Under the pieces are notes generated by a model, which worked only from the letters and a program-made list of their open reading frames with translations, had not been told where the DNA came from and did no database searches. A stretch of 20,156 nt of DNA. Origin: a virus. Shown piece after piece: positions 1 through 6,280 of the stretch (positions within the stretch are counted from its first letter, which is position 1; every line of letters starts with the position of its first letter). The translations under genes were made by a program, and so were the position numbers. The stretch covers positions 1 to 20,156 of the IMG/VR virus record IMGVR_UViG_3300042885_000037, one strand, 5' to 3'.

Positions 1-33
1 CCGTTTTGCACGTTACTTTCTAAAGGATAGAAA

Positions 34-183
34 ATGAAAAAATACATTATTGGTGTAGTGTTAGCTTTATCAGCCTCCGCAGCTTATGCGGCTTGCGTTA
101 CTAACACTACGTTCTCAGGCGGCAGGATGATCGTATGCACTATTTGTTGTTATTCAGGCAACTGCACCACTACCTGTTTTTAA
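34..183 (+). CDS. Small secreted cysteine-rich peptide (49 aa), function unknown
   Basis: The product has a basic start (MKKY), a hydrophobic core at residues 5-17 and an AYA signal peptidase I site at 17-19. This leaves a mature peptide of about 30 residues with six cysteines (C21, C35, C38, C39, C44, C48), including a CxxCC cluster. A strong AAAGGA ribosome-binding site sits 6-7 bases before the ATG. Export to the periplasm of an infected Gram-negative cell, with disulfide bonding, is an inference. It runs against the endolysin gene and the two stop codons overlap in the palindrome TTAA at 180-183. A lipoprotein reading is unlikely because the residues before C21 are YAA rather than a lipobox. 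I do not recognise a family with confidence. The promoter would lie at or beyond the left edge of the window. Confidence 0.75.
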   Translation: MKKYIIGVVLALSASAAYAACVTNTTFSGGRMIVCTICCYSGNCTTTCF

Positions 184-716
184 GCAAGCATTGAAGTCGA
201 TTTAACTTTTACTTGCGCTACACGGTTGAGCCAACCCGTACCGTATGTTTTGAACGAATCAAGACTGCGGTAAAAGGCTTCTTTTTCTGCACTAAACCTG
301 TCAATAAGTTCTACAGGGTCAGCAGCTAAAACCGCTTTCATGGTGATTGGCCCTAACCCACCATCAGCAGGTACACCTACCGCAGACTGCAAGAGCTTGA
401 TTGATCTGCCCGGCCCTGCATTGACACCCATATCAAACACCATGTAGTCAATGCCGCTAGGTAGCTCGTCAGCACGAACAGCGTCCCAATACTTCTTTTT
501 GTACAACGGTTCGACATCCGCAGGAGTGAGCTTTTTCATCTGCTCATGCGTGACTTGGTGTCCAATATGCTGTTCCCAATTAAATTGCGTCACACCAAGC
601 ATAGTCGAGCCTTTACGCCCGTCTGGTAGCTTGTTTCCGTTGTCACGCTCATCGTCAGTAAAACCACCCTCACTAGCAAGCATCTGCTCAAACGCCTGTT
701 TCCAATTACCAATCAT
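180..716 (-). CDS. Endolysin, GH108-type N-acetylmuramidase with C-terminal peptidoglycan-binding domain
   Basis: This 178-aa protein has the organisation of phage glycoside hydrolase family 108 lysozymes, which cut the beta-1,4 bond between N-acetylmuramic acid and N-acetylglucosamine. The motif SEGGFT at residues 15-20 carries the expected catalytic glutamate (E16). It is followed by the family-typical GVTQFNW stretch (41-47) and YKKKYWDAVRADELP region (72-86). Residues from about 90 resemble the PG_binding_3 half (FDMGVNAGPGRSIKLLQ). No signal peptide is visible, so release would depend on a holin. Its ATG overlaps the stop of the i-spanin gene as ATGA, which suggests coupled translation. 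It is the last minus-strand gene of the lysis cassette. Confidence 0.93.
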   Translation of the reverse strand: MIGNWKQAFEQMLASEGGFTDDERDNGNKLPDGRKGSTMLGVTQFNWEQHIGHQVTHEQMKKLTPADVEPLYKKKYWDAVRADELPSGIDYMVFDMGVNAGPGRSIKLLQSAVGVPADGGLGPITMKAVLAADPVELIDRFSAEKEAFYRSLDSFKTYGTGWLNRVAQVKVKSTSMLA

Positions 717-1120
717 TTAGAACGCTCCTGTTGTTTAAGAATCCATTGTTGTAAAGAAATCAATTGCTGCGTTGTTTCAGCGCAAAGTCCAGCAAGTCTA
801 CTGTCGGTGGCGAGTTCATCAGCTCTGGTGGTGGTGCTGGAGGAGGGGGACACTTGACCGCTACCGGAACTACATTGGCGCACCCGACCAGCGTACTGAC
901 TACGCAAAGTAGCAATGCGAGCTTCATATTCATTTTTAACGCCCTCAGTTATAACCTCCGCAATCTCGACTGCACTCTTGTTTGCAGCTTCCTGTGCGTC
1001 TCCAATAGCTTTGACTTCAGCAACAAACAACAGGTGCTTGTCACGCATCCTGTCATACCCTGCCCAGTAAGCTAGACCGAGAGCAATTATGACAGCAGCA
1101 ATCTTTGCGTACAGAAGCAT
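713..1120 (-). CDS. Rz: Rz-like inner-membrane spanin (i-spanin)
   Basis: This 135-aa protein has one N-terminal membrane segment (about residues 4-21, after a very short N-terminus) followed by a long charged and helical periplasmic part. That is the layout of i-spanins, which with an outer-membrane lipoprotein fuse the two membranes at the end of lysis. The assignment rests on topology, length, position next to the endolysin and above all on an Rz1-type lipoprotein embedded in its coding region at 760-933. Its start shares a TAATG junction with the stop of the upstream membrane-protein gene, and its own stop overlaps the endolysin start as ATGA. Sequence identity to lambda Rz is not evident by eye, as is usual for spanins. 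Confidence 0.85.
   Translation of the reverse strand: MLLYAKIAAVIIALGLAYWAGYDRMRDKHLLFVAEVKAIGDAQEAANKSAVEIAEVITEGVKNEYEARIATLRSQYAGRVRQCSSGSGQVSPSSSTTTRADELATDSRLAGLCAETTQQLISLQQWILKQQERSK
760..933 (-). CDS. Rz1: Embedded Rz1-like outer-membrane lipoprotein spanin (o-spanin, 57 aa)
   Basis: This reading frame lies entirely inside the i-spanin gene, in the +1 frame relative to it, as in lambda Rz/Rz1. The product starts MNMKLALLLC and has a hydrophobic signal segment ending in the lipobox LVGC (residues 15-18), so C18 would be lipidated. The mature part is about 40 residues and proline-rich (CPPPPAPPPE at 28-37), which is characteristic of Rz1 proteins. A GAGGG ribosome-binding site lies 8 bases before the ATG at 933. 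A second in-frame ATG at 927 is an alternative start. Lipidated on the outer membrane, it would pair across the periplasm with the i-spanin. Lipobox, proline run, frame and position together make this a strong call. Confidence 0.9.
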   Translation of the reverse strand: MNMKLALLLCVVSTLVGCANVVPVAVKCPPPPAPPPELMNSPPTVDLLDFALKQRSN

Positions 1121-1728
1121 TACTTTCCCTTGACCAACATATCAGCCACAATGGTCAGGATTGCACGGGCGTGTTCAAGGTCTGGCTCACCCACAAAACC
1201 CACTGTAATCTGCCCCACGAACTGTTCCCTCGCAGAGGGCGAACTCACACGACAGGTGTACTGAACACCTTGGCTAATATAGAACAAACCAGCGACGCTA
1301 CGTGGGCGTGTGTAAGGGCCGCATGGAAGTTCACCGTTCATCAATTTGATGACATCGTTGTTGTTACTAGCGTTGTTTGTGAATAGCTTAACATCAACAC
1401 CCTCAAGCGACTTCTGCCGCCCTCCAGTCTTGGTGTACGCCCTTACGAGTACACGCTTATTGAGGATGGGATCAACAGCAAATATCGACACGACCTCTGC
1501 GCCAGTCTCTTTAAACAGCGTCGCTGCTGCGTCATCAAACCGAGAGTCATCTAGCTTTGGCAATTCCCTTGACTGCATATACGCACCAATCATCACGCCT
1601 TGGTGGGTGTAGATGAAGTAGCCAAGGAATCCAAGTACGCCAAGGAGCAACACGACAAACAGCTTGAAGGGTGAATCAATCCAAGTGAGTACGCCCATTA
1701 GCGTATCTTTAGTGTCTTTACTTTCCAT
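1120..1728 (-). CDS. Single-pass membrane protein of the lysis region (202 aa), function unknown
   Basis: The frame stays open upstream to 1803, but the best start is the ATG at 1728 (MESKDTKDTL). GAGG lies 6 bases before it, and this start barely overlaps the preceding gene. An ATG at 1734 is directly adjacent to GAGG and is less likely. One strong membrane segment covers residues 21-40 (FKLFVVLLLGVLGFLGYFIY). It is preceded by a short charged N-terminus and followed by a soluble domain of about 160 residues with two cysteines near its end (LPCGPY and YTCRVS). I recognise no enzymatic motif. Its place between the holin candidate and the spanins suggests a role at the cell envelope during lysis, but this is inference. 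It ends in a TAATG junction with the i-spanin gene. Confidence 0.8.
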   Translation of the reverse strand: MESKDTKDTLMGVLTWIDSPFKLFVVLLLGVLGFLGYFIYTHQGVMIGAYMQSRELPKLDDSRFDDAAATLFKETGAEVVSIFAVDPILNKRVLVRAYTKTGGRQKSLEGVDVKLFTNNASNNNDVIKLMNGELPCGPYTRPRSVAGLFYISQGVQYTCRVSSPSAREQFVGQITVGFVGEPDLEHARAILTIVADMLVKGK

Positions 1729-1912
1729 TGACATCCTCGTAGGTAGCAAAGCCAAAGTAGGATGCAAGTACTGCGCTGATGAACCCGTAGAATGGTAACG
1801 CAATCGCCCCTAGCGTGGGAGATTCTGATGCCAATATAAGAAGAGGAAACAACAGACCAGCAATCATAGATAGCCACGCCATCTTACGCCTGTTCTTCCA
1901 TCGGTCTGTCAC
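1718..1912 (-). CDS. Two-TM membrane protein, holin candidate (64 aa)
   Basis: The protein has a basic N-terminus (MTDRWKNRRK) and two hydrophobic segments at about residues 12-28 and 34-54, separated by a short acidic turn (SESP). It ends with a short polar tail. That is the size and topology of class II holins, which open the inner membrane and let the endolysin out. The start is GTG, not ATG. It is supported by AAGG 7 bases upstream and by a GTGA overlap with the stop of the previous gene. No holin family signature can be read by eye, so the role rests on topology and on position in the lysis cassette. The neighbouring one-TM proteins are alternative holin candidates. Confidence 0.75.
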   Translation of the reverse strand: MTDRWKNRRKMAWLSMIAGLLFPLLILASESPTLGAIALPFYGFISAVLASYFGFATYEDVNGK

Positions 1913-2163
1913 TTGTCTACCTTCTGGTCTATCTTCTCGTATAGCTTGTCTAGCAGCATTTCGATACGATCAAAGCGCTTGTCCATATCGCTGCGAAAAT
2001 TTTCAACATCTAATTTCTTGACGTAGCTCTCGCTGACATGAAGTCGCATATCAGCAACTTCTTTTTTGAGCTCTTTGACGGAATCCCAGAGCTGACGGGC
2101 AAACCATCCACCGATTGTCAGTAAGCTACCTGCTGCAATGTTGATGATGATTTGCCAGTCCAT
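1909..2163 (-). CDS. N-terminal TM plus coiled-coil protein of the lysis cassette (84 aa)
   Basis: The product has one N-terminal membrane segment at residues 4-22 (IIINIAAGSLLTIGGW) and then a long charged coiled coil to the end. Heptad-like leucines, valines and isoleucines run through residues 28-80. The start is the ATG at 2163, with AAGGA 6 bases upstream. A TTG two codons earlier is in frame but directly abuts the AAGGA and would be poorly placed. Small phage proteins with this layout (XhlA-like, for example) occur next to holins and may help membrane lysis or its timing. The similarity here is architectural only. The stop overlaps the GTG start of the holin candidate. Confidence 0.8.
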   Translation of the reverse strand: MDWQIIINIAAGSLLTIGGWFARQLWDSVKELKKEVADMRLHVSESYVKKLDVENFRSDMDKRFDRIEMLLDKLYEKIDQKVDK

Positions 2164-2172
2164 GCCCAATCC

Positions 2173-3438
2173 TTAAACTTTAGCTTTATATGCGTCAAAA
2201 TCTGTTTTTAATTCTTGGATGGCTTTAACCAAAATTGCAGTTAAATTTGCGTAATTAATTGACTCTACTTGTTCACCTTTTTCTGGGTCTTCTGAATCAA
2301 TCATTGATTTATTCACAAGTCTTGGCTCAGGAAAATCTTCAGCAATAAATCCAACTTGTGAAACGCCACCGTTCTTTAAGTTATAACTTACTGGGTTCAT
2401 CTGCATGACAAGATCAAGACCAACATCAATTGGCTCTACATTTTCTTTGTACCGAAGCGAAGAAACGTTTGCTACAAAAAAACCACTAGCGTCAATAACA
2501 AGGGGAGTTCCTGTCCCCGTACCTATTGATGGAGCTTGTACTGTTGAAGCAAAAAACACAGTTCCATCAACGGTTAATTTTCTAGTTGAATTACTTACGC
2601 CAATTCCCACATTACCAGCGGAATCAATTCGCATTCTTTCTGATGTAGTTACGGTGTTTCCTGAATAAAACTCCATTCCTCCAGAATTTGTTCCAGAAAG
2701 CGCACCTCTTAGAACAATTGCCGCACCACTTCCACCGCTTAAATCATTGCCTCCAACAAGTTGCAGCGAATCGTTTGCGCCTGTTGTGTTTGCCCGAATA
2801 AGTCCGCCACGAACAGTAATAGCGCCAACAACATCTAATTTAGATGTAGGTGCGTCTGTACCAATTCCTAAATTTCCTGCATTATCTAGCCTAGCCCGCT
2901 CCGTACCGCCTGTTCCAATTCTTAATGGTACAGCCGAAACAGAACCAAAAAACGGGCCATTGGCATCGGTTCTAGTTAGCAGCAAATCTTCGCTTATGCC
3001 AACAGTACCAAGAATGCTTACTTTATATGCGGGACTAGTTGTACCGATTCCGATATTGCCGCTTGCGTCTTTATATAGCTGCCCCGAACCAATATTTACA
3101 ACACCTGTGCCACCCGTAAGTGTGCCGCTATACTCTAAATTAATAAATCTACCGTTGATAATTCCGTCTTGGATTTGCGCCAATCTGACAGCATCATTTG
3201 GGCTTGTGCCTGCACCCAATCCAGTAATCTTAAAATTACTCATTGGAATATTTGCTGTAACTGTGCTTTGCCCGTCTTTTGTGATTGCGTTTGTCAAACC
3301 ATTGGCTAAGTCAGCGGTCAACAAGTTAAACGTTGTTGCGCTAATAACAGTATTAGGGACAACAGGTTGTCCTGCTGTGTTAATTAAAAATACTCCATTT
3401 CCGTTGAAACTCACTTGCGTACTCCATGAGTAAGACAT
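2173..3438 (-). CDS. Tail fibre/spike with C-terminal S74 intramolecular chaperone
   Basis: The C-terminal ~100 residues match the peptidase S74 chaperone that trimerises phage fibres and then cuts itself off. The SSLRYKEN stretch holds a Ser and Lys five apart (326 and 331 from this start), as in the catalytic dyad of endosialidase-type fibres, and [10 protein letters not shown] follows. The middle has three repeats of the type GN(I/L/V)GIG, each followed by a K-x-x-V element. The N-terminus ([20 protein letters not shown]) would attach to the virion. The start is uncertain. ATG 3438 is chosen because the frame begins at the expected MSYSW, but it has no clear ribosome-binding site. ATG 3471 also lacks one and lies inside the HNH gene. 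GTG 3414 has GGAG 7 bases upstream. The fibre probably contributes to host recognition. Confidence 0.88.
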   Translation of the reverse strand: MSYSWSTQVSFNGNGVFLINTAGQPVVPNTVISATTFNLLTADLANGLTNAITKDGQSTVTANIPMSNFKITGLGAGTSPNDAVRLAQIQDGIINGRFINLEYSGTLTGGTGVVNIGSGQLYKDASGNIGIGTTSPAYKVSILGTVGISEDLLLTRTDANGPFFGSVSAVPLRIGTGGTERARLDNAGNLGIGTDAPTSKLDVVGAITVRGGLIRANTTGANDSLQLVGGNDLSGGSGAAIVLRGALSGTNSGGMEFYSGNTVTTSERMRIDSAGNVGIGVSNSTRKLTVDGTVFFASTVQAPSIGTGTGTPLVIDASGFFVANVSSLRYKENVEPIDVGLDLVMQMNPVSYNLKNGGVSQVGFIAEDFPEPRLVNKSMIDSEDPEKGEQVESINYANLTAILVKAIQELKTDFDAYKAKV

Positions 3439-3441
3439 ATA

Positions 3442-3455
3442 CTGTTTACAAACAG
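3442..3455. repeat. 14-bp palindrome between divergent fibre and HNH genes
   Basis: CTGTTT-AC-AAACAG is an inverted repeat with 6-bp arms and a 2-base centre. It fills half of the 26-bp gap between the fibre start (3438, minus) and the HNH start (3465, plus). It could be an operator, a protein-binding site at the endonuclease insertion point, or chance. Confidence 0.5.
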
Positions 3456-3464
3456 GAAATGTCG

Positions 3465-4025
3465 ATGACATATAAAATTAAAAATTCTACTCAATGTACG
3501 CTTTGCGAAGAAAAAGCAATAGCACGACATTTGTGCAGAAACCATTACAACAAAGCTAGAAAAAATAATAGTTTGAATCTTTACAAGGCTGTAACTATTG
3601 AAGAATCTTTTTACGCACGAATTAAAAAAACTGACTCTTGTTGGTTGTGGACTGGCAGCAAAAACTCTTACGGTTACGGGATAATCATTTGTAACAAAAA
3701 ACAAGTAAGAACGCACCGATTTTCTTATGAACATTTTGTTGGGGAAATACCTCAAGACAAAATTATTATGCACTTGTGTGATAACCCGCCTTGCGTAAAC
3801 CCAGATCATTTGAGAATAGGTACAAAAGCCGAAAACAATGCTGATACATCTGTTAAACGTAGACATAATTACGGACTGAACCATTGGAACGGCAGACTTT
3901 CCGAGCAAGACATTGCTAGCATTCGGGAAAGCACCGAAAAACAAGTTGTTCTTGCTAAAAAGTATGGAGTCGATCAATCTCATATTAGTCGTTTAAAAAA
4001 CCTTGAAAAAGGATATAAAAGGTAA
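3465..4025 (+). CDS. Free-standing HNH homing endonuclease (HNH_3 type) with zinc-finger-like N-terminus and HTH tail
   Basis: The 186-aa protein has three parts. Residues 11-27 form a C-x2-C-x9-C-x2-H cluster (CTLCEEK...HLCRNH), a likely zinc-binding module. Residues about 58-130 are an HNH_3 nuclease with [28 protein letters not shown] and the core [15 protein letters not shown] (H103, N112, H115). Residues about 145-178 ([12 protein letters not shown] then [12 protein letters not shown]) look like a helix-turn-helix. The start at 3465 has AGGA 7 bases upstream; in-frame ATGs at 3426 and 3459 are alternatives. It opposes all surrounding structural genes and is tucked between the ejection-protein gene and the fibre gene, as expected for a selfish endonuclease rather than a virion gene. 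Its AT-rich, lysine-rich coding differs from its neighbours. Confidence 0.9.
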   Translation: MTYKIKNSTQCTLCEEKAIARHLCRNHYNKARKNNSLNLYKAVTIEESFYARIKKTDSCWLWTGSKNSYGYGIIICNKKQVRTHRFSYEHFVGEIPQDKIIMHLCDNPPCVNPDHLRIGTKAENNADTSVKRRHNYGLNHWNGRLSEQDIASIRESTEKQVVLAKKYGVDQSHISRLKNLEKGYKR

Positions 4026-4038
4026 GGCATAATTACCT
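4017..4038 (-). terminator. Weak hairpin after the 746-aa gene, possible terminator
   Basis: On the minus strand AGGTAA and TTACCT form a 6-bp stem around a 7-base loop. The stem starts 2 bases after the stop codon at 4040 and is followed by TTTTATAT. It has only two GC pairs per arm, so efficiency would be low. The T tract lies inside the end of the opposing HNH gene. Confidence 0.3.
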
Positions 4039-4039
4039 C

Positions 4040-6280
4040 TTATTGACCAATTTGCCGCAACAAATCAGGGTTAGATAAAAACCCTGCGTAAACTGAAGCA
4101 GGAACAGCCCGTTGACCCAGCGAGATACCGGGTGTTTCATTAGCTAACGCTTTTGCCATATCTAAAGCTTTTTTCTGTTCTGATGCGCTTGTTGATGCGT
4201 TTATTTTGCCTTGCAGCAGCTTTTTACCCATTGGCACAGCAACCGTTGCAACACCGGGGAAACCTACACCCAAAGCGTTCGTAATAACGTCAATGCCAGC
4301 ACCAAGCACTAAAGCACCAGAATTACTGTTGTTGACAGCAGAGCCAGCAGGTTGCAGCGTCATGTATTCAGCAACACGACCCAATCTCTTTAGCTCTGTA
4401 ATTTCCTCTGGGCTAAAGAACAATTCTAGCTTTTTGTCACCAATGTCTTTAATCGCTTTATTGTAGGTAGCAGCACCAAACTTGCCTGTTTCATCACTTC
4501 TGCCGCCCAATGCTTTGTCTTTAAGGTGCGTCAAAATAGCTGACTTTGTGGCTGTTGGATCACCTGCTTTAGCAACCGCAGCAGCGTCAGCAACGTCACC
4601 TGAAAGCACAAACTTGCGTACAAATTGATCTGGCTGCATCCCGTTTATGGTAGATTCAACAGGTTTAGATGATTCTACCCATGCCATGCGCTCACGGTGG
4701 GATGCTCTTGCCTTGTTTAAAGCGTCCAGCAATTCTTTTGGTTGAGCGTCAGCAAGTCTTAATCCCGCAGCAGTTTCAGCGGTTACCAATCCACCGCCTA
4801 AATCAGCTTTTATTGGCTTGATTTCTGTCTTATCAATGGCTTCACGAACCAACTTTAGCGCAGCTTTTACGTTGCCATCAGTCGTTGACCGTGATGCTGT
4901 TGCGATAGTGGTCATCAAGTTATCTAGCGCATTTACATCAAATGGCACAGGAAAAGATTTACCATCTATGGTTGTTTCGCCCTTCGCAATAGCATTGAGC
5001 GTACTTCTAATTTCTGCTGGCAAAAATGCGTTTTTGTTTTGTGCAGACAAAGCTGCATCAATGTTATTTATTAAGCCTGAACGATCAAGGGGGATAGTGC
5101 CACCAGCGGTGTCTTGCGCTGCTTTGTAGAGTGCAGACGTTTCCGCTTGTTTAGCAGCGTCCATCGCAGAGATTTTGCCTACGTTAGCTTCACCTGCTTC
5201 TAGTAAATATGGGCTTCTCACATCCCCTGCACCACGCTGATTTAAAGCGTTAATCAAAGCTTGATTGTTTTGATTTTGCACGTTGCCAAGCGTTTGCAGG
5301 TTAGTGTCCTGCGAATTCATTCCTGCTTTTGCAAGGTTTTGCTCAAGGGTAATCTGTCTTGGGTCAAGCGTTACCATGCCCTTTGTAGGCGTAGCACCCT
5401 CAATCATGCGGAAATCAAGCAATCGACGCATAGCGTCACCGCCTAAATCGCCGCCTGTTTTCATAGCGTTTTGTACATCCGCCCGCAAAGACTTTTGCAC
5501 TTGCTCTGGCAAACGACTGAAATCTAGTCCAGATTGACCTAGTTTTAACGTGATAACTTGATCTACGTCTGCAATGCTAGGTTCTGGTTTAAATCGTTGG
5601 GTTGCTCCTGTTGCACCTGCCTTTAACCCGCCAGCCGCTAATGGTGCAACCATGCCACCAACAAGTGAAGCACCAAGCTGCTGCAATGGATCACCGCCAG
5701 TTTCACGAACAGAACCGCCGCCGTAGCCACTACCCGCAGCAGCTAATGTTTGCAAACTAGGATTGGATGCTAATTGACCCGCTACGTTGCTAGTTACGCC
5801 TGTTGTAGCTTTTTGTACAGCAGACGCAGCGGGAATCATAGTGCCAGCTGAAACCAACGAACGAGCTACATCACCCACAACTTCTTCACTTGGTAAGTAA
5901 TTGGCCAAGCCTGTTGGTCTGTCCATAACGGACGCTGAACGAGGCTTTGGCAAACCAAGCAAGTCAGCTAACTTTTGACCCATTGTTGACAGCGGCATGG
6001 GTTCTGGCCCGCCCACCGCACTAGATATAGCACCAATAGCTTGACGCAATGGTTCTACAGGCATACCAAGAGTATTGGCTGTTCCTTCAAATCCATATCG
6101 TGCTGTTAAGCCTAATTGTCTAGGAATGTCTGCAAAAACAGAACCACTCCTTTCTGGTGTAGGTTCTGGAGGCGTTGACGCATGAAATTTATTGGCTAGT
6201 TGCCACGCTTCGGCTTCGTCTTTAGCGTCAACCTCGTAGACTTCTTTACCAATTTTGACTTCAAATGTTCCGCTGCTCAT
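4040..6280 (-). CDS. Probable internal virion/DNA-ejection protein (746 aa)
   Basis: This large protein is rich in Ala, Gly, Lys and Gln. It begins with a small domain (SSGTFEVKIGKEVYEVDAKD) and has two long Gly/Ala-rich hydrophobic stretches, roughly residues 135-225 and 645-690 (SGALVLGAGIDVITNALGVG). Between them are long helical, charged segments. No lysozyme or transglycosylase motif is visible. Size, composition and position after the other ejection-type genes suggest a protein stored in the capsid and injected with the DNA. This is inference, not a domain match. Its ATG shares one base with the stop of the 520-aa gene (TAATG), implying coupled translation. An alternative is a large structural protein of the tail tip. 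Confidence 0.85.
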   Translation of the reverse strand: MSSGTFEVKIGKEVYEVDAKDEAEAWQLANKFHASTPPEPTPERSGSVFADIPRQLGLTARYGFEGTANTLGMPVEPLRQAIGAISSAVGGPEPMPLSTMGQKLADLLGLPKPRSASVMDRPTGLANYLPSEEVVGDVARSLVSAGTMIPAASAVQKATTGVTSNVAGQLASNPSLQTLAAAGSGYGGGSVRETGGDPLQQLGASLVGGMVAPLAAGGLKAGATGATQRFKPEPSIADVDQVITLKLGQSGLDFSRLPEQVQKSLRADVQNAMKTGGDLGGDAMRRLLDFRMIEGATPTKGMVTLDPRQITLEQNLAKAGMNSQDTNLQTLGNVQNQNNQALINALNQRGAGDVRSPYLLEAGEANVGKISAMDAAKQAETSALYKAAQDTAGGTIPLDRSGLINNIDAALSAQNKNAFLPAEIRSTLNAIAKGETTIDGKSFPVPFDVNALDNLMTTIATASRSTTDGNVKAALKLVREAIDKTEIKPIKADLGGGLVTAETAAGLRLADAQPKELLDALNKARASHRERMAWVESSKPVESTINGMQPDQFVRKFVLSGDVADAAAVAKAGDPTATKSAILTHLKDKALGGRSDETGKFGAATYNKAIKDIGDKKLELFFSPEEITELKRLGRVAEYMTLQPAGSAVNNSNSGALVLGAGIDVITNALGVGFPGVATVAVPMGKKLLQGKINASTSASEQKKALDMAKALANETPGISLGQRAVPASVYAGFLSNPDLLRQIGQ

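Noticed and set aside
34-183. Lipoprotein reading of the secreted Cys-rich peptide
   Set aside because: The residues before the first cysteine are YAA, lacking the Leu-type lipobox. An AYA signal peptidase I site fits better.
1729-1803. Longer N-terminus for the 202-aa membrane protein
   Set aside because: The extra 25 codons overlap the holin candidate gene. The ATG at 1728 has a well-spaced GAGG.
2747-3433. Long plus-strand open frame opposite the S74 fibre gene
   Set aside because: It lies fully antisense to a convincing fibre gene, and its product is a Pro/Val/Ser-rich shadow without motifs.
3411-3983. 190-aa minus-strand frame opposite the first HNH gene
   Set aside because: It is antisense to an HNH protein with clear motifs; the Phe/Ser-rich composition is typical of a shadow frame.
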